Notes: a model not told the origin generated them from the sequence alone. A stretch of DNA of 64,000 bases from Peribacillus sp. FSL H8-0477 (GCF_038002765.1 NZ_JBBODE010000002.1:1178001-1242000), one strand, 5' to 3'. Positions 16,857-25,530 are shown, counted from the stretch's first letter. Numbers and translations are program-made.

Positions 16857-18718
16857 TATAGTGTGCCTGGATGCCTTGGGCGTCCGGGATTTTGTGTTGG
16901 TGCGGCTGCTTGGTGATTCGGTTTTTTTTGTGGAAATTGTAAATCATGCAGCTGTTTATATCGGCCGCCATGGTTTAGTAAGGATTCGTGTGTGCCTGTT
17001 TCAACAACGCTTCCTTTTTCAAGTACAATAATCTGATCGGCATTTTGTATCGTAGAGAGACGGTGTGCTATTACAATACATGTCCGGTTGATGAGCAGAG
17101 ATTGCAGGGCTTCCTGAATTAAGTGTTCGGATTCCGTGTCAAGAGAAGCAGTAGCTTCATCTAAGATAATGATTGATGGGTTTTTCAGAAGGGCACGAGC
17201 GATGGCAATTCGTTGTTTTTGCCCTCCTGAAAGTTTGACACCGCGTTCGCCTATTTGAGAATCATAGCCGTTAGGAAATGCTGTGATAAATTCATCTGCA
17301 TGAGCTGCTTGGGCAGCTGCGGCGATATCTTCATCACTGGCTGTGAGCTTACCGTAGGCAATATTTTCTCGTATGGTTCCATTAAATAGAATAATGTCTT
17401 GTGATACAATCCCAATCTGTTCGCGTAATGACTTAAGTGTGACACCCCGAATATCTTGGCCGTCTATGGTAATCGACCCTTTTTGCGGATCATAAAAGCG
17501 GACTAACAGGCTCGTTAAGGTAGATTTTCCAGCTCCTGACGATCCAACCAGAGCCGTGACTTGTCCGGCTTTCATGGAAATGGACAGATTTTGAACGACG
17601 GGTACACCTGAATCATAGGAAAATTCAATTTCATTAAAGTCAATTTTGTCATGAAAATCAACAAGGTTTTGAGCGTTTTCTTTATCATAGATTTCTGATT
17701 TTGTTTCAAGGATTTCGGTGATTCGTTCGTAAGCAGCAGCGGATTGTTGGACTGTACTTATGACACGGCTGAAATTACGAACTGGACTTTGTAATAAGCG
17801 TAAATAAGATAAAAAGGCCACAATGGCGCCGACTGTAAATTGACCGTTCATAACCTGCCATGCCCCAAAGATTATCACGATGATAAGTCCAATGTTATTA
17901 AGGAAATCAATAATGGGTCCAAGCAGAGCTCTATATTTTAGTGATTTTAAATTAGCGGTCATGTTTTCTTTGTTTCGTTCACTGAATTGCTTTGATTCGT
18001 GTTCTTCGTTTGTGAAAGAGTGAATCAGGCGCATTCCTGACAGTGAGTCCTGGAGCTGGTTGCTGACATCAGCAACTGAGTCTTGCACTACTCGGAATGA
18101 GGTACGTATTTTTTTTCCAAAGCTTCTGGTGAAATAAATCATGAATGGAAAAGTCAACAGTAAAATCACAGTAAGCTTCCAATTAATAAAAAGCATATAA
18201 GCAGCTACTGCAAAGAATGTAATGATATCAGTAAATACCTGGAGCATACTTGAAGAAATCAGCTGTTGTAAAATATTGACGTCATTCGTAATACGAGACA
18301 TCAAATCACCAGTTCGGTTTTTATCAAAGAATTTCATATCAAGAGACTGGATATGATTATACATGCTATTCCGAAGGTCAAGTATGGCATGTTGTCCGAC
18401 ATAGGAGACCATATAGCTGTTCAAAAAATTAAACAGGCTTAAAAATACGGCAGCACCAAGTATGCCAGATCCAACCTTAACTAATGATTGATATTCCTTT
18501 CCAGGAATAATTTTATCAATTGTATACTGTGTCAACTGTGGGATGACGAACTCCAGCAATGATATTGCCAGCATGGAAAGCACGATGGCAATTAAGTACC
18601 TCCATTTTGAACGAACACGCCCAAGCATGTCCCTTAACATACTCCAAATGCTGCCTTTTTTTGGAGGAGTACTGCTAAAGCTGCGGCCCCTATGACTGAA
18701 TGGTACATGGCCACTCAT
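16856..18718 (-). CDS. ABC exporter, fused permease and ATP-binding domains (MsbA-like)
   Basis: The 620-residue half-transporter probably works as a homodimer. The N-terminal domain has six membrane helices, starting with YLIAIVLSMLAISLLEFVI. The coupling-region sequence FDKNRTGDLMSRITNDVN is typical of lipid/multidrug exporters. The C-terminal ATPase carries Walker A GSSGAGKST, the Q-loop, signature LSGGQKQR, Walker B IIILDEATASLD and the switch His in IAHRLST. The last ~25 residues are Pro/Gln-rich and outside the conserved fold. The ATG at 18718 has GGAG 8 bases upstream; a GTG at 18727 overlaps that site. The exported compound is unknown. Confidence 0.9.
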   Translation of the reverse strand: MSGHVPFSHRGRSFSSTPPKKGSIWSMLRDMLGRVRSKWRYLIAIVLSMLAISLLEFVIPQLTQYTIDKIIPGKEYQSLVKVGSGILGAAVFLSLFNFLNSYMVSYVGQHAILDLRNSMYNHIQSLDMKFFDKNRTGDLMSRITNDVNILQQLISSSMLQVFTDIITFFAVAAYMLFINWKLTVILLLTFPFMIYFTRSFGKKIRTSFRVVQDSVADVSNQLQDSLSGMRLIHSFTNEEHESKQFSERNKENMTANLKSLKYRALLGPIIDFLNNIGLIIVIIFGAWQVMNGQFTVGAIVAFLSYLRLLQSPVRNFSRVISTVQQSAAAYERITEILETKSEIYDKENAQNLVDFHDKIDFNEIEFSYDSGVPVVQNLSISMKAGQVTALVGSSGAGKSTLTSLLVRFYDPQKGSITIDGQDIRGVTLKSLREQIGIVSQDIILFNGTIRENIAYGKLTASDEDIAAAAQAAHADEFITAFPNGYDSQIGERGVKLSGGQKQRIAIARALLKNPSIIILDEATASLDTESEHLIQEALQSLLINRTCIVIAHRLSTIQNADQIIVLEKGSVVETGTHESLLNHGGRYKQLHDLQFPQKKPNHQAAAPTQNPGRPRHPGTL

Positions 18719-18818
18719 ATAGTTCACTCCAATCTTTTGTCCAAGTTACCGAAAAAAGATTCGGCATTCCTATCATAAAGTTTTTTAAAAAATATACAAC
18801 ATTGGATTGGTTCAATAC

Positions 18819-18844
18819 ATCCAATTCTCAAAAAAACACGTATG
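18819..18844 (+). promoter_or_regulatory. Candidate ECF-sigma promoter upstream of the sigma gene
   Basis: ATCCAATTCT (18819-18828) is followed after exactly 10 bases by CGTATG (18839-18844). The same 10-mer and CGT at the same spacing occur upstream of the surface-protein gene at 20254. A separate sigma-A-like TATAAT stands at 18890-18895. Confidence 0.5.
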
Positions 18845-18925
18845 GTTTGTAGAGCCGCTTTAAATGGAGTATAACAGAACGTTTTCCAGTATAATGAATG
18901 GATAAATATAACAAAGGGGATATAT

Positions 18926-19501
18926 ATGAACCAATCGGATGAACTATTATATCGTAAAATTCTTCAAAAAGATAAAAAGGCTCTGGAAAGTCTTTATGAT
19001 CGCTACGAAAAATTGCTATTTTCTTTTGCTTACAAGATGACAGGGGAGAAGGAATTGGCGGAAGAGGTCGTTCAAGAGGTATTTATAAAGTTGTGGACAC
19101 AAAAAGGAACCTATGACACAGCTAAAGGGAAATTTTCAAGCTGGCTGTTAACAATTGGACGGAATACGGCAATTGATCTGATACGAAAGCAAAAAACACT
19201 GAGTATACCATTAGAACATGAAGAAATATTGCCAAGTGGAGAACCAAGCATCGAGGATGTTGTAGAATGGAAGGAAAAGGGCAGTGATTTGAGAAAAGCA
19301 ATAGCTGAATTAGGCGAGGAGCAGCAGGCGATGGTGGAATTATTTTATTATAAAGGACTTTCACAAGCCAAAATTGCAGATAATTGCAGTATTCCATTAG
19401 GTACGGTTAAAGGGCGAATCAGGCTTGCTTTGAAGCATATGCGTAAAATAATGGCTCGTGAAGAGAAAGGGGGAGAATACGTTGGAAATAAAAAGCTGTG
19501 A
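18926..19501 (+). CDS. ECF-type RNA polymerase sigma factor (SigK/RpoE-like)
   Basis: The 191-residue group 4 sigma factor has a region 2 with SLYDRYEKLLFSFAYKMTGE and EVVQEVFIKLW followed by the -10-recognition segment FSSWLLTIGRNTAIDLIRKQ. Region 4 (about residues 125-180) has AMVELFYYKGLSQAKIA and the helix-turn-helix PLGTVKGRIRLALKHMR. The end overlaps the start of the anti-sigma gene by 20 bases, implying translational coupling. The paired RskA-type anti-sigma is diagnostic of the mycobacterial-SigK-like ECF class. The likely regulon includes the downstream surface protein (shared promoter motif). Confidence 0.9.
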   Translation: MNQSDELLYRKILQKDKKALESLYDRYEKLLFSFAYKMTGEKELAEEVVQEVFIKLWTQKGTYDTAKGKFSSWLLTIGRNTAIDLIRKQKTLSIPLEHEEILPSGEPSIEDVVEWKEKGSDLRKAIAELGEEQQAMVELFYYKGLSQAKIADNCSIPLGTVKGRIRLALKHMRKIMAREEKGGEYVGNKKL

Positions 19502-20183
19502 ACGTCTAATTGATTATCTCAATAGGGGATTGAATGAAATGGAAATGAAAAAATTCGAGCAGCATATTAAAACATGTGATGATTGCCAAAAAGAAATCGC
19601 AGAGTGGGAAATCCTTACGAGTGATTTACCTTATGCCGTTTTACCTATAGAGCCGCCAGAAGGAATGAAACAGCGGGTATTTGCCAATGTATTTTCTCAG
19701 GAAGAAGAAACGTCTCACAAGCCACGAGAAAAGACATGGGTAAAACCGTTATTAGCTGCCGCCCTGTTTATTTCACTTCTAGGTAACGTACTGGCTGTTA
19801 TCGACAAGCAGAATGACGAAGGGCAGCCAGAAACGGCTGTAATTGATCGATTAGAAAAATCTGTAAGTCTCCAAGCATCCGAGAACGTTGACTCGGTAGC
19901 CACGGCTATTATGATCAAGAAAGACGATATGATGGAACTAATTGTCCATGCTGATAATCTCACCGTAATTGAAGGTTCTGAGGTTTATCAAGTATGGCTG
20001 TTAGAAGATGGGAAGCCATCCCGCGCTGGTACATTTATTCCTAATGAAACAGGTGAAGGTGGCGTTACTTACAGTCTCGTTAATGACAGCGGTAAGAAGT
20101 GGGATACCATTGCTATCACACGCGAACCGGATGGAACGAGTGAAACACCAAAGGGCTCTATAATCCTGAGCCAGGCATTATAA
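19482..20183 (+). CDS. RskA-type anti-sigma factor
   Basis: The 233-residue membrane protein starts at a TTG (19482) behind AAAGGGGGAG inside the sigma gene. The N-terminal zinc-finger-like anti-sigma domain contains HIKTCDDCQKEI (HxxxCxxC). One membrane helix follows at about residues 93-110 (LLAAALFISLLGNVLAVI). An extracytoplasmic RskA C-terminal domain comes last (VYQVWLLEDGKPSRAGTF through WDTIAITREPDGTS). It should sequester the partner sigma factor at the membrane until regulated proteolysis releases it. The inducing signal is not evident. Confidence 0.9.
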   Translation: MEIKSCERLIDYLNRGLNEMEMKKFEQHIKTCDDCQKEIAEWEILTSDLPYAVLPIEPPEGMKQRVFANVFSQEEETSHKPREKTWVKPLLAAALFISLLGNVLAVIDKQNDEGQPETAVIDRLEKSVSLQASENVDSVATAIMIKKDDMMELIVHADNLTVIEGSEVYQVWLLEDGKPSRAGTFIPNETGEGGVTYSLVNDSGKKWDTIAITREPDGTSETPKGSIILSQAL

Positions 20184-20206
20184 AAGAAATGAAGATGCGT
20201 ACTTTC

Positions 20207-20234
20207 GGCTGCCGTTCTCCGGCAGCTTTTTTGT
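20207..20234 (+). terminator. Rho-independent terminator of the sigma/anti-sigma operon
   Basis: GCTGCCG (20208-20214) pairs with CGGCAGC (20220-20226), followed by six T residues. The downstream surface-protein gene therefore needs its own promoter. Confidence 0.85.
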
Positions 20235-20253
20235 GAAAATTTTTAAAAAAGTG

Positions 20254-20279
20254 ATCCAATTCTTTTTTTCTGTCGTTAG
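20254..20279 (+). promoter_or_regulatory. Candidate ECF-sigma promoter for the surface-protein gene
   Basis: ATCCAATTCT (20254-20263), a 10-base T-rich spacer, then CGTTAG (20274-20279). The 10-mer and the CGT element, at the same spacing, also occur in front of the ECF sigma gene. The distance to the ribosome site is suitable. Confidence 0.55.
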
Positions 20280-20309
20280 CTAAGTGAAAAGAAAAAAAGG
20301 AGAGTGGAA

Positions 20310-21641
20310 ATGTTGAATTTTAAAAAATTAATCGTCCCCGTTCTTAGTTTATCACTATTGGTTCCTGGTATGGCAGGGGCAGAAGAGCAGAAACCAACTG
20401 TGGATACTCCCGCTGCAGGTTTACGAGCAAGTCTTGATCACTTATTGTCCGAACATTTTGTATTGGCGGTAACATCTATGACGAAATCTTTTGATGGAGA
20501 TGAAGATGCTGAGGCAGCTATGAAGGCGCTTAATCAGAATGCAGCAGATATGAAACCAGCTATAGCAGGGATCTACGGTGATGATGGGGCAGCTAAATTT
20601 GATGAAATTTTTAGTGCACATAATAGTGCAACAGATGAATTTGCAAAAGCTGTAAAAGACGGTGATACAGAAGGCGAGAAAGCGGCGCAACAAAAAGTTG
20701 AAGACTTTATCTCTACCTTTTCTGGTTTTCTTGGTCAGGCTACAGAAGGAAAGCTTCCAGAAGCAGCCGCAAATGAAGCACTGGCTGTTCATGAAAAGCA
20801 GGTGATGGAAACATTTAAATTCTACGTTGATGGGGACTATGAGAAAGCATACATGACATTCCGAGAAGGCTATAAGCATATGTATGTCGTAAGTAAAGCT
20901 TTATCAAATGCAATTGTAACACAAATGCCTGACAAGTTTGAGAACACGAAGGTCGATACTTCAGCAGCGGATCTGCGCTCCACGTTAAACAGTTTAACAG
21001 CTGAACATTTTGCTTTAGCAGTTATGGGTATGCAAAAAGAGTATAACGCAGCAGATGATTTCGATTTTGTCAGCTGGGCTGAAAACGAAAACACTGCTGA
21101 CTTTAGTGCAGCAGTAGGCTCAATCTATGGGGAAGATGCTGGTAACCAGTTTGAAAAGATTTGGCAGACGGATCATATTGCTGCACAAAGTGATTTAGTG
21201 TCGGCAGTGAAAAAAGAGGATCAGTCAGCTAAAGAGAATGCAGAGAAACGTTTAGGCCGTTTTTCAAATGAGTTTGGTTCTTTCCTTGGAGCAGCAACCG
21301 AAGAAAACTTACCAACCAAAGATGCTCAAGGTGTTGTACAAATACACGAGAATCAAGTATTGAAGACGTTTGATAACTATGTAAAAAAAGATTATAGCGA
21401 AAGCCTTGCCTCGTTCCGTGAAGGATACGCGTTCACATTTGAAATTGGAAAAGGGTTATCAAATGCGATTGTTACGCAAATGCCGGATAAATTTGCTTCT
21501 GGAATGCCTGACATGCCAAAGACAGGTATGGGAGGAGCTAGTAAATCATCAAACTCTGGCATTCTTCTTTGGATTTCATTCAGTAGTTTATTTGCCGCAG
21601 CAGCTGTTTATGGAATTAGAAGAAAGGCAGCTATGAAGTAA
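20310..21641 (+). CDS. Secreted two-domain surface protein with MPKTG sorting signal
   Basis: The 443-residue protein has a signal peptide (about 1-25, ending PGMAGA) and two tandem homologous helical domains. Each is about 170 residues (about 38-210 and 218-390). They share openings of the form ADLRSTLNSLTAEHFALAV / AGLRASLDHLLSEHFVLAV and closings GLSNAIVTQMPDKF / ALSNAIVTQMPDKF. Each repeat has conserved His positions. At the C-terminus MPKTG (402-406) precedes a hydrophobic stretch and RRK tail, a sortase cell-wall sorting signal that deviates from LPxTG. AAGGAG precedes the ATG at 20310. The next gene is a sortase, so it is the likely substrate. The helical domain family is not recognised with confidence. 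Confidence 0.8.
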   Translation: MLNFKKLIVPVLSLSLLVPGMAGAEEQKPTVDTPAAGLRASLDHLLSEHFVLAVTSMTKSFDGDEDAEAAMKALNQNAADMKPAIAGIYGDDGAAKFDEIFSAHNSATDEFAKAVKDGDTEGEKAAQQKVEDFISTFSGFLGQATEGKLPEAAANEALAVHEKQVMETFKFYVDGDYEKAYMTFREGYKHMYVVSKALSNAIVTQMPDKFENTKVDTSAADLRSTLNSLTAEHFALAVMGMQKEYNAADDFDFVSWAENENTADFSAAVGSIYGEDAGNQFEKIWQTDHIAAQSDLVSAVKKEDQSAKENAEKRLGRFSNEFGSFLGAATEENLPTKDAQGVVQIHENQVLKTFDNYVKKDYSESLASFREGYAFTFEIGKGLSNAIVTQMPDKFASGMPDMPKTGMGGASKSSNSGILLWISFSSLFAAAAVYGIRRKAAMK

Positions 21642-21651
21642 AATAAAAGTT

Positions 21652-21700
21652 AGGGGAATGGTGAAGCGAGGGGAATCCTTCTCTTCTCCATTCCCTATTA
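21652..21700 (+). terminator. Hairpin between surface-protein and sortase genes
   Basis: AGGGGAATGGTGAAG pairs with CTTCTCCATTCCCT to make a long hairpin, but no T-run follows. It may be an attenuator or 3'-end stabiliser, so the sortase gene is expressed less than its abundant substrate. Confidence 0.5.
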
Positions 21701-21723
21701 GACTTAAAATGAGGTGAGAATAT

Positions 21724-22650
21724 ATGAATAAATCAAAAGGATTATTACTTGTTGCCGCAGCAATCTTAATCTCTGGAATAGGTCAGCTATCATTCTTTCA
21801 ATCAAATGAAGAAGCTGAAGCTAAAGAAGAGCTTAAACAAGAAACTGAATCACTCTCCCTTTATCAAGAATTTTCAACAACGGTAAATGATGTCCAAAAG
21901 AAACACAAGCAGCAACAAGATTCATCCTCAAATGGTATAATCCCCGTTTCAATCGAAATTCCTGCGATTCAAGTAAAAGCAAGTGTCGTTAATGTCGGAA
22001 AACGTTCAAATGGTCAGATGGATGTCCCCAAAAATGACAAAGATATTGGCTGGTATGAACCGGGGATCATGCCCGGACAGACAGGAAATGCAGTTATGGC
22101 TGGACATGTTGATAATAAAACTGGACCAGCTATCTTCTTTAATTTGAAGAATGTCAAACCTGGTAATGAAATCATAGTTGAAAATAATAAAAAAGAGAAA
22201 GTAATTTTCATAGTCGAAAAACTTAAAAGTTATGATTATGAAGAAGCTCCTCTTGAAGAAATTTTTGGATATAGTGATTCAGAAAATCTTAATCTTATAA
22301 CTTGTACAGGATCCTATAACCGGAATAAAAAGACACATGAAGAACGACTAGTGGTTTATACGAAAATAAAAAAAGAGAAAATAAATAAACCGCTTCCAGT
22401 TGCACCAGAAGCCATTCAAATAAGCGGTAACTTGTTAACGTGGCATGCAGTCAGAAATCCAGATATTATTGGGTACCGAATATATCGTGACAGTCACGAT
22501 GGAAAGGGACAACAAATTGGAAGTGTTGGTAGTAATGAACGAAAAAGTTTTGCCGGTGTGGAACCAGAAAACTTCTCCTTTTTTTTAACAGCCGTCAATA
22601 TCTATGGAGAGGAGTCTGCTCCTTCCGAAAAAACGCCGATTATAAAGTAA
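21724..22650 (+). CDS. Sortase (class D/F-like) with C-terminal fibronectin-type extension
   Basis: The 308-residue transpeptidase has an N-terminal membrane anchor (about 5-25), then the sortase barrel beginning IPVSIEIPAIQVKASVV. The catalytic triad is His128 in MAGHVD, Cys194 in LITCTGSYN and Arg208 in HEERLVVY. After the barrel, residues about 222-308 form an extra domain (LLTWHAVRNPDIIGYRIYRD, FFLTAVNIYGEESAPSE) with the look of a fibronectin type III fold, which is uncommon for housekeeping sortases. It should anchor the upstream MPKTG protein to peptidoglycan. GAGGTGAG precedes the ATG. Confidence 0.88.
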   Translation: MNKSKGLLLVAAAILISGIGQLSFFQSNEEAEAKEELKQETESLSLYQEFSTTVNDVQKKHKQQQDSSSNGIIPVSIEIPAIQVKASVVNVGKRSNGQMDVPKNDKDIGWYEPGIMPGQTGNAVMAGHVDNKTGPAIFFNLKNVKPGNEIIVENNKKEKVIFIVEKLKSYDYEEAPLEEIFGYSDSENLNLITCTGSYNRNKKTHEERLVVYTKIKKEKINKPLPVAPEAIQISGNLLTWHAVRNPDIIGYRIYRDSHDGKGQQIGSVGSNERKSFAGVEPENFSFFLTAVNIYGEESAPSEKTPIIK

Positions 22651-22744
22651 GATATTCGTAAAGTAAATTTGGTTCTGCTAGAATATGGATGTGTAATAGA
22701 ATGAGAGATAGCGTATAGTTAATACTAATTGAGGGCGTGACAAT

Positions 22745-23227
22745 ATGAAGAAGAATATCGAAATTAGAAATCAGCTATTTAACACAATAAGCGGGTTAAC
22801 TGATGAACAACTTAATAAACACCCCGAATTCGGACGATGGAGTATTATCCAAGTGATGGATCATCTATATTTAATGGAACGTGCGATAACCAAAGGGATA
22901 GCGGATACGCTGACTGCGGATGTCAGGAAGAAGGCGGCAGATAAACCTATTCACCTGGCGGTAGATCGTTCAATGAAAGTAGAAGCTCCAGCTTATCTCG
23001 AACCAACTTCTGAATTCATAACAATAGAGAGTATGACAGAAAAACTAATACAATCTCGTGAATGGCTCTCAGAAGTTACTAAACATGCCAAAGAAGAAGA
23101 CCTCGTAAATAAATCGTTTCCACATCCGATTTTTTCTAATCTAAGTTTAAAGCAGTGGATTCCTTTTGTAGGTATCCATGAACTGAGACATATTGAACAA
23201 ATTGAAGAGTTGAAGGCAAAACTATAA
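22745..23227 (+). CDS. DinB/YfiT-like putative metal-dependent hydrolase
   Basis: The 160-residue four-helix protein has the DinB superfamily pattern WSIIQVMDHLYLMERAI near residue 35 and the C-terminal IHELRHIEQIEEL. His residues in these two helices form the family's divalent-metal site. Members include damage-inducible DinB and thiol (bacillithiol) transferases such as BstA; the actual reaction here is unknown. A GAGGGCGTG ribosome site precedes the ATG, and a terminator follows. Confidence 0.8.
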   Translation: MKKNIEIRNQLFNTISGLTDEQLNKHPEFGRWSIIQVMDHLYLMERAITKGIADTLTADVRKKAADKPIHLAVDRSMKVEAPAYLEPTSEFITIESMTEKLIQSREWLSEVTKHAKEEDLVNKSFPHPIFSNLSLKQWIPFVGIHELRHIEQIEELKAKL

Positions 23228-23237
23228 GGAAAACTTA

Positions 23238-23268
23238 AAAACGTGCAGCTCTCTGCACGTTTTATTTA
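23238..23268 (+). terminator. Rho-independent terminator
   Basis: AAAACGTGCAG / CTGCACGTTTT stem (23238-23248, 23253-23263) with a 4-base loop. Confidence 0.8.
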
Positions 23269-23292
23269 ATGACAACAAGAAGGGAAATGCCT

Positions 23293-23826
23293 GTGAAGAA
23301 ATTACGCATCCGTATATTTGTATTTATTCTACTATTAATTATGATTTATTTTGGATTCTCTTATTTAATGCCACCGGACATTGATGATATAGAAGTTCCA
23401 AACGGCCTTCATCCCATTGTTGAAGAGAAACAAAATGAATTAATGGAAAGAGCCAATCAAAAGGGCATACCTATTTTAATAAGTGATGGTTTTCGTTCTA
23501 TTGAAGAGCAAAATAATTTGTATGAACAAGGAAGAACCAAGCCAGGCAAAATTGTCACAAATGCACGCGGCGGTGAATCACTGCATAATTTTGGATTGGC
23601 CATCGATTTCGCATTACTTAATAAGGATGGTATTGCCATTTGGGATATGGAATATGACGGCAATCAGAATAATAAACAGGATTGGCTTGAAGTAGTAGAT
23701 CTTGCTAAAGAGTTAGGCTTTGAATGGGGCGGAGATTGGGCAGCTTTTAAAGATTACCCCCATCTGCAGATGGACTTTGGCATAAGTTTAAGAGAATTGC
23801 AGAGAGGGACATGGAGATTGCCGTAG
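23293..23826 (+). CDS. cwlK: Peptidoglycan L-alanyl-D-glutamate endopeptidase, M15 family (CwlK-like)
   Basis: The 177-residue product has an N-terminal membrane anchor (about 5-22, IFVFILLLIMIYFGFSYLM) and a VanY/CwlK zinc peptidase domain. The motifs are SDGFRSIEEQNNLYEQGR, SLHNFGLAIDFA (zinc His and Asp) and HLQMDF (zinc His). CwlK cleaves the L-Ala-D-Glu link of stem peptides in the wall. I take the GTG at 23293, with AGAAGGG 9 bases upstream. The earlier ATGs at 23287 and 23269 are too close to that site or before it. Confidence 0.88.
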   Translation: MKKLRIRIFVFILLLIMIYFGFSYLMPPDIDDIEVPNGLHPIVEEKQNELMERANQKGIPILISDGFRSIEEQNNLYEQGRTKPGKIVTNARGGESLHNFGLAIDFALLNKDGIAIWDMEYDGNQNNKQDWLEVVDLAKELGFEWGGDWAAFKDYPHLQMDFGISLRELQRGTWRLP

Positions 23827-23910
23827 GATCTTATCAGCTTTGTTGCTTTAGCCTGTTCAAAAGGATAAAGTAAGTAAGAGTGGATATTTAAATAAAGGGG
23901 ATCAGACAGC

Positions 23911-24429
23911 ATGGAAGAAATTAAATACACCCAAGATTCAATTGTAATTAAAACGAGTATCGTCTTACCACCCGATACAAATAATATTGGAACAATGTTT
24001 GGTGGTAAGTTAATGGCTTATATCGATGATGTGGCCGCTATTTCAGCTATGCGCCATGCACGGAGTTCCGTGGTGACAGCATCTACTGATTCAGTAGACT
24101 TTTTGCATCCTATACACGAAGGAAATGCTGTTTGTCTTGAAGCATTTGTAACCTATACCGGCAGAACTTCCATGGAAGTGATTGTAAAGGTAGTTGCAGA
24201 AAATTTACGGTCAGGTGAGAGGGATTTATGTGCCATTTCATTTCTAACTTTTGTGGCAATTGATGATGATGGGAAACCAACCCCGGTACCACGACTCGTA
24301 CCGCAGACAGAGATGGAAAAGAGCTTATATGAATCTGCTAAGGGCAGGGCTGAGGTTCGTAAGCGACGCCGTTTTGAAACCCAAAGCATTGCAGAGGTAT
24401 TTGGCACAGATTTACCTTGGAAAAAGTAA
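23911..24429 (+). CDS. ykhA: Acyl-CoA thioesterase, hotdog fold (YkhA-like)
   Basis: This 172-residue single hotdog domain protein has the acyl-CoA hydrolase signature NNIGTMFGGKLMAYIDDVAA, where the Asp is catalytic, and VDFLHPIHEGNAVCLEAFV for the second strand pair. The C-terminal LYESAKGRAEVRKRRR tail is typical of YkhA/YciA-like enzymes. These hydrolyse short- to long-chain acyl-CoAs in the cytoplasm. AAAGGGGAT precedes the ATG. A bidirectional terminator lies between it and the convergent BI-1 gene. Confidence 0.9.
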   Translation: MEEIKYTQDSIVIKTSIVLPPDTNNIGTMFGGKLMAYIDDVAAISAMRHARSSVVTASTDSVDFLHPIHEGNAVCLEAFVTYTGRTSMEVIVKVVAENLRSGERDLCAISFLTFVAIDDDGKPTPVPRLVPQTEMEKSLYESAKGRAEVRKRRRFETQSIAEVFGTDLPWKK

Positions 24430-24436
24430 ACAAACG

Positions 24437-24466
24437 AAAAGCCAGCATTAATCATGCTGGCTTTTT
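24437..24466. terminator. Bidirectional Rho-independent terminator
   Basis: AAAAGCCAGCAT / ATGCTGGCTTTT stem with a 5-base loop between convergent genes. Confidence 0.85.
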
Positions 24467-24477
24467 AGGTATGATTC

Positions 24478-25110
24478 TTAGTCTTTAGAAAGAATACCAA
24501 AGAAACGAAGAATGTTAATGAACAAGTTAATAAAATCAAGATATAAGTTAAGTGCCATTAAAGGAACTTCCTCAGCAGTAACCCCATACTGTTTCATCCG
24601 GTTAAAGTCGTATAAAATGTATCCGCTAAAGACAAGAATGCCTATGAAAGAAAAGACAAGCATAGCTGTAGAGCTTAATGGTGAAAAAAGATTGAATATA
24701 CTAATGGCAATTAAGGCTAGCAAGGCCGCCATCAACATTCCGCCAAGGAAGCTAAGGTCACGTTTAGTCGTTGTGGCATATAAAGCCAAGCCGCTGAATA
24801 CTACTGTAGTTGTAACACCAGCCATTAAAACGACATTTGAACCAGCTACGGCAGTATAATGGGCGATAATTGGAAAAGTGGTAATACCTGAGATGAATGT
24901 AAAGACATATAAAAATGTATAACCGATTGCTTTTTTCTTTCTAAGAAAAAATGCACCTATCAACATAGCAATTTCAAGGATGGCTAATGGTAGAAAAAGT
25001 GCGGCAGGTACTTGTGTGCCAACGGCCATACCAAGTACAGAAATCGCAAGAGAGAGTGCGAATGTCCGTAATACAGATGGCATATAACTTTGAATGGATT
25101 GTGAATACAT
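24478..25110 (-). CDS. Bax inhibitor-1 family membrane protein (YetJ-like)
   Basis: The 210-residue, seven-helix membrane protein belongs to the BI-1/YccA family; B. subtilis YetJ, of similar length, is a pH-gated calcium leak channel. Family features include FAFL-like spacing of helices, GILVFSGYILYDFNRMKQYG with the conserved Asp in helix 6, and the C-terminal ALNLYLDFINLFINILRFFG block. I take the ATG at 25110 because GGAGG lies just upstream. A longer frame to 25152 lacks a site. Confidence 0.88.
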   Translation of the reverse strand: MYSQSIQSYMPSVLRTFALSLAISVLGMAVGTQVPAALFLPLAILEIAMLIGAFFLRKKKAIGYTFLYVFTFISGITTFPIIAHYTAVAGSNVVLMAGVTTTVVFSGLALYATTTKRDLSFLGGMLMAALLALIAISIFNLFSPLSSTAMLVFSFIGILVFSGYILYDFNRMKQYGVTAEEVPLMALNLYLDFINLFINILRFFGILSKD

Positions 25111-25300
25111 ACTCGTAACCTCCAATTTGTATTTAATAAGAATACGTTGCACGTTATAAAAAGTTTCATATTTTAAAAAAGATATAGGTAGTATATCATA
25201 GTAAGAGCGTTAAGAAAGAGCTGAAAAATTGTTCACTACTGTAACGCGTTGGTGGAGGTATAATAGAAGAAACACACATGCGATGTAAGGAGGAATTAGG

Positions 25301-25528
25301 ATGAGTGAATGCAAGTTGAACCATTCAAAACATGATATTCAAAATAAATATGATCAACAACAAGAATATCTTCCAGAAGAAGTAAGGGAGCTCTTTCAGG
25401 TGTTTTTAAATAAAGAGCATCCACAGAGTACGCTCAATACTATTTTTCATTTATTGAAGAAATATGATTTAGCTGAAAGTAGTGAACAACAGCGTAGAAA
25501 TGAACAATTAAAAGAAATAGTATGTTAG
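25301..25528 (+). CDS. Small acidic/charged protein, unknown function
   Basis: This is a 75-residue soluble protein with strong predicted helices: EYLPEEVRELFQVFLNKEHP and LNTIFHLLKKYDLA. AAGGAGG is 8 bases before the ATG, and a clear terminator follows, so it is very likely expressed as a single gene. I do not recognise the family. One Cys occurs near each end. Confidence 0.65.
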   Translation: MSECKLNHSKHDIQNKYDQQQEYLPEEVRELFQVFLNKEHPQSTLNTIFHLLKKYDLAESSEQQRRNEQLKEIVC

Positions 25529-25530
25529 TA

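Noticed and set aside
20442..20879. 145-codon antisense ORF under the surface-protein gene
   Set aside because: Cys/Phe-rich shadow of a biased coding strand, no ribosome site.
24512..24859. 115-codon antisense ORF under the BI-1 gene
   Set aside because: Shadow of a conserved membrane protein gene.
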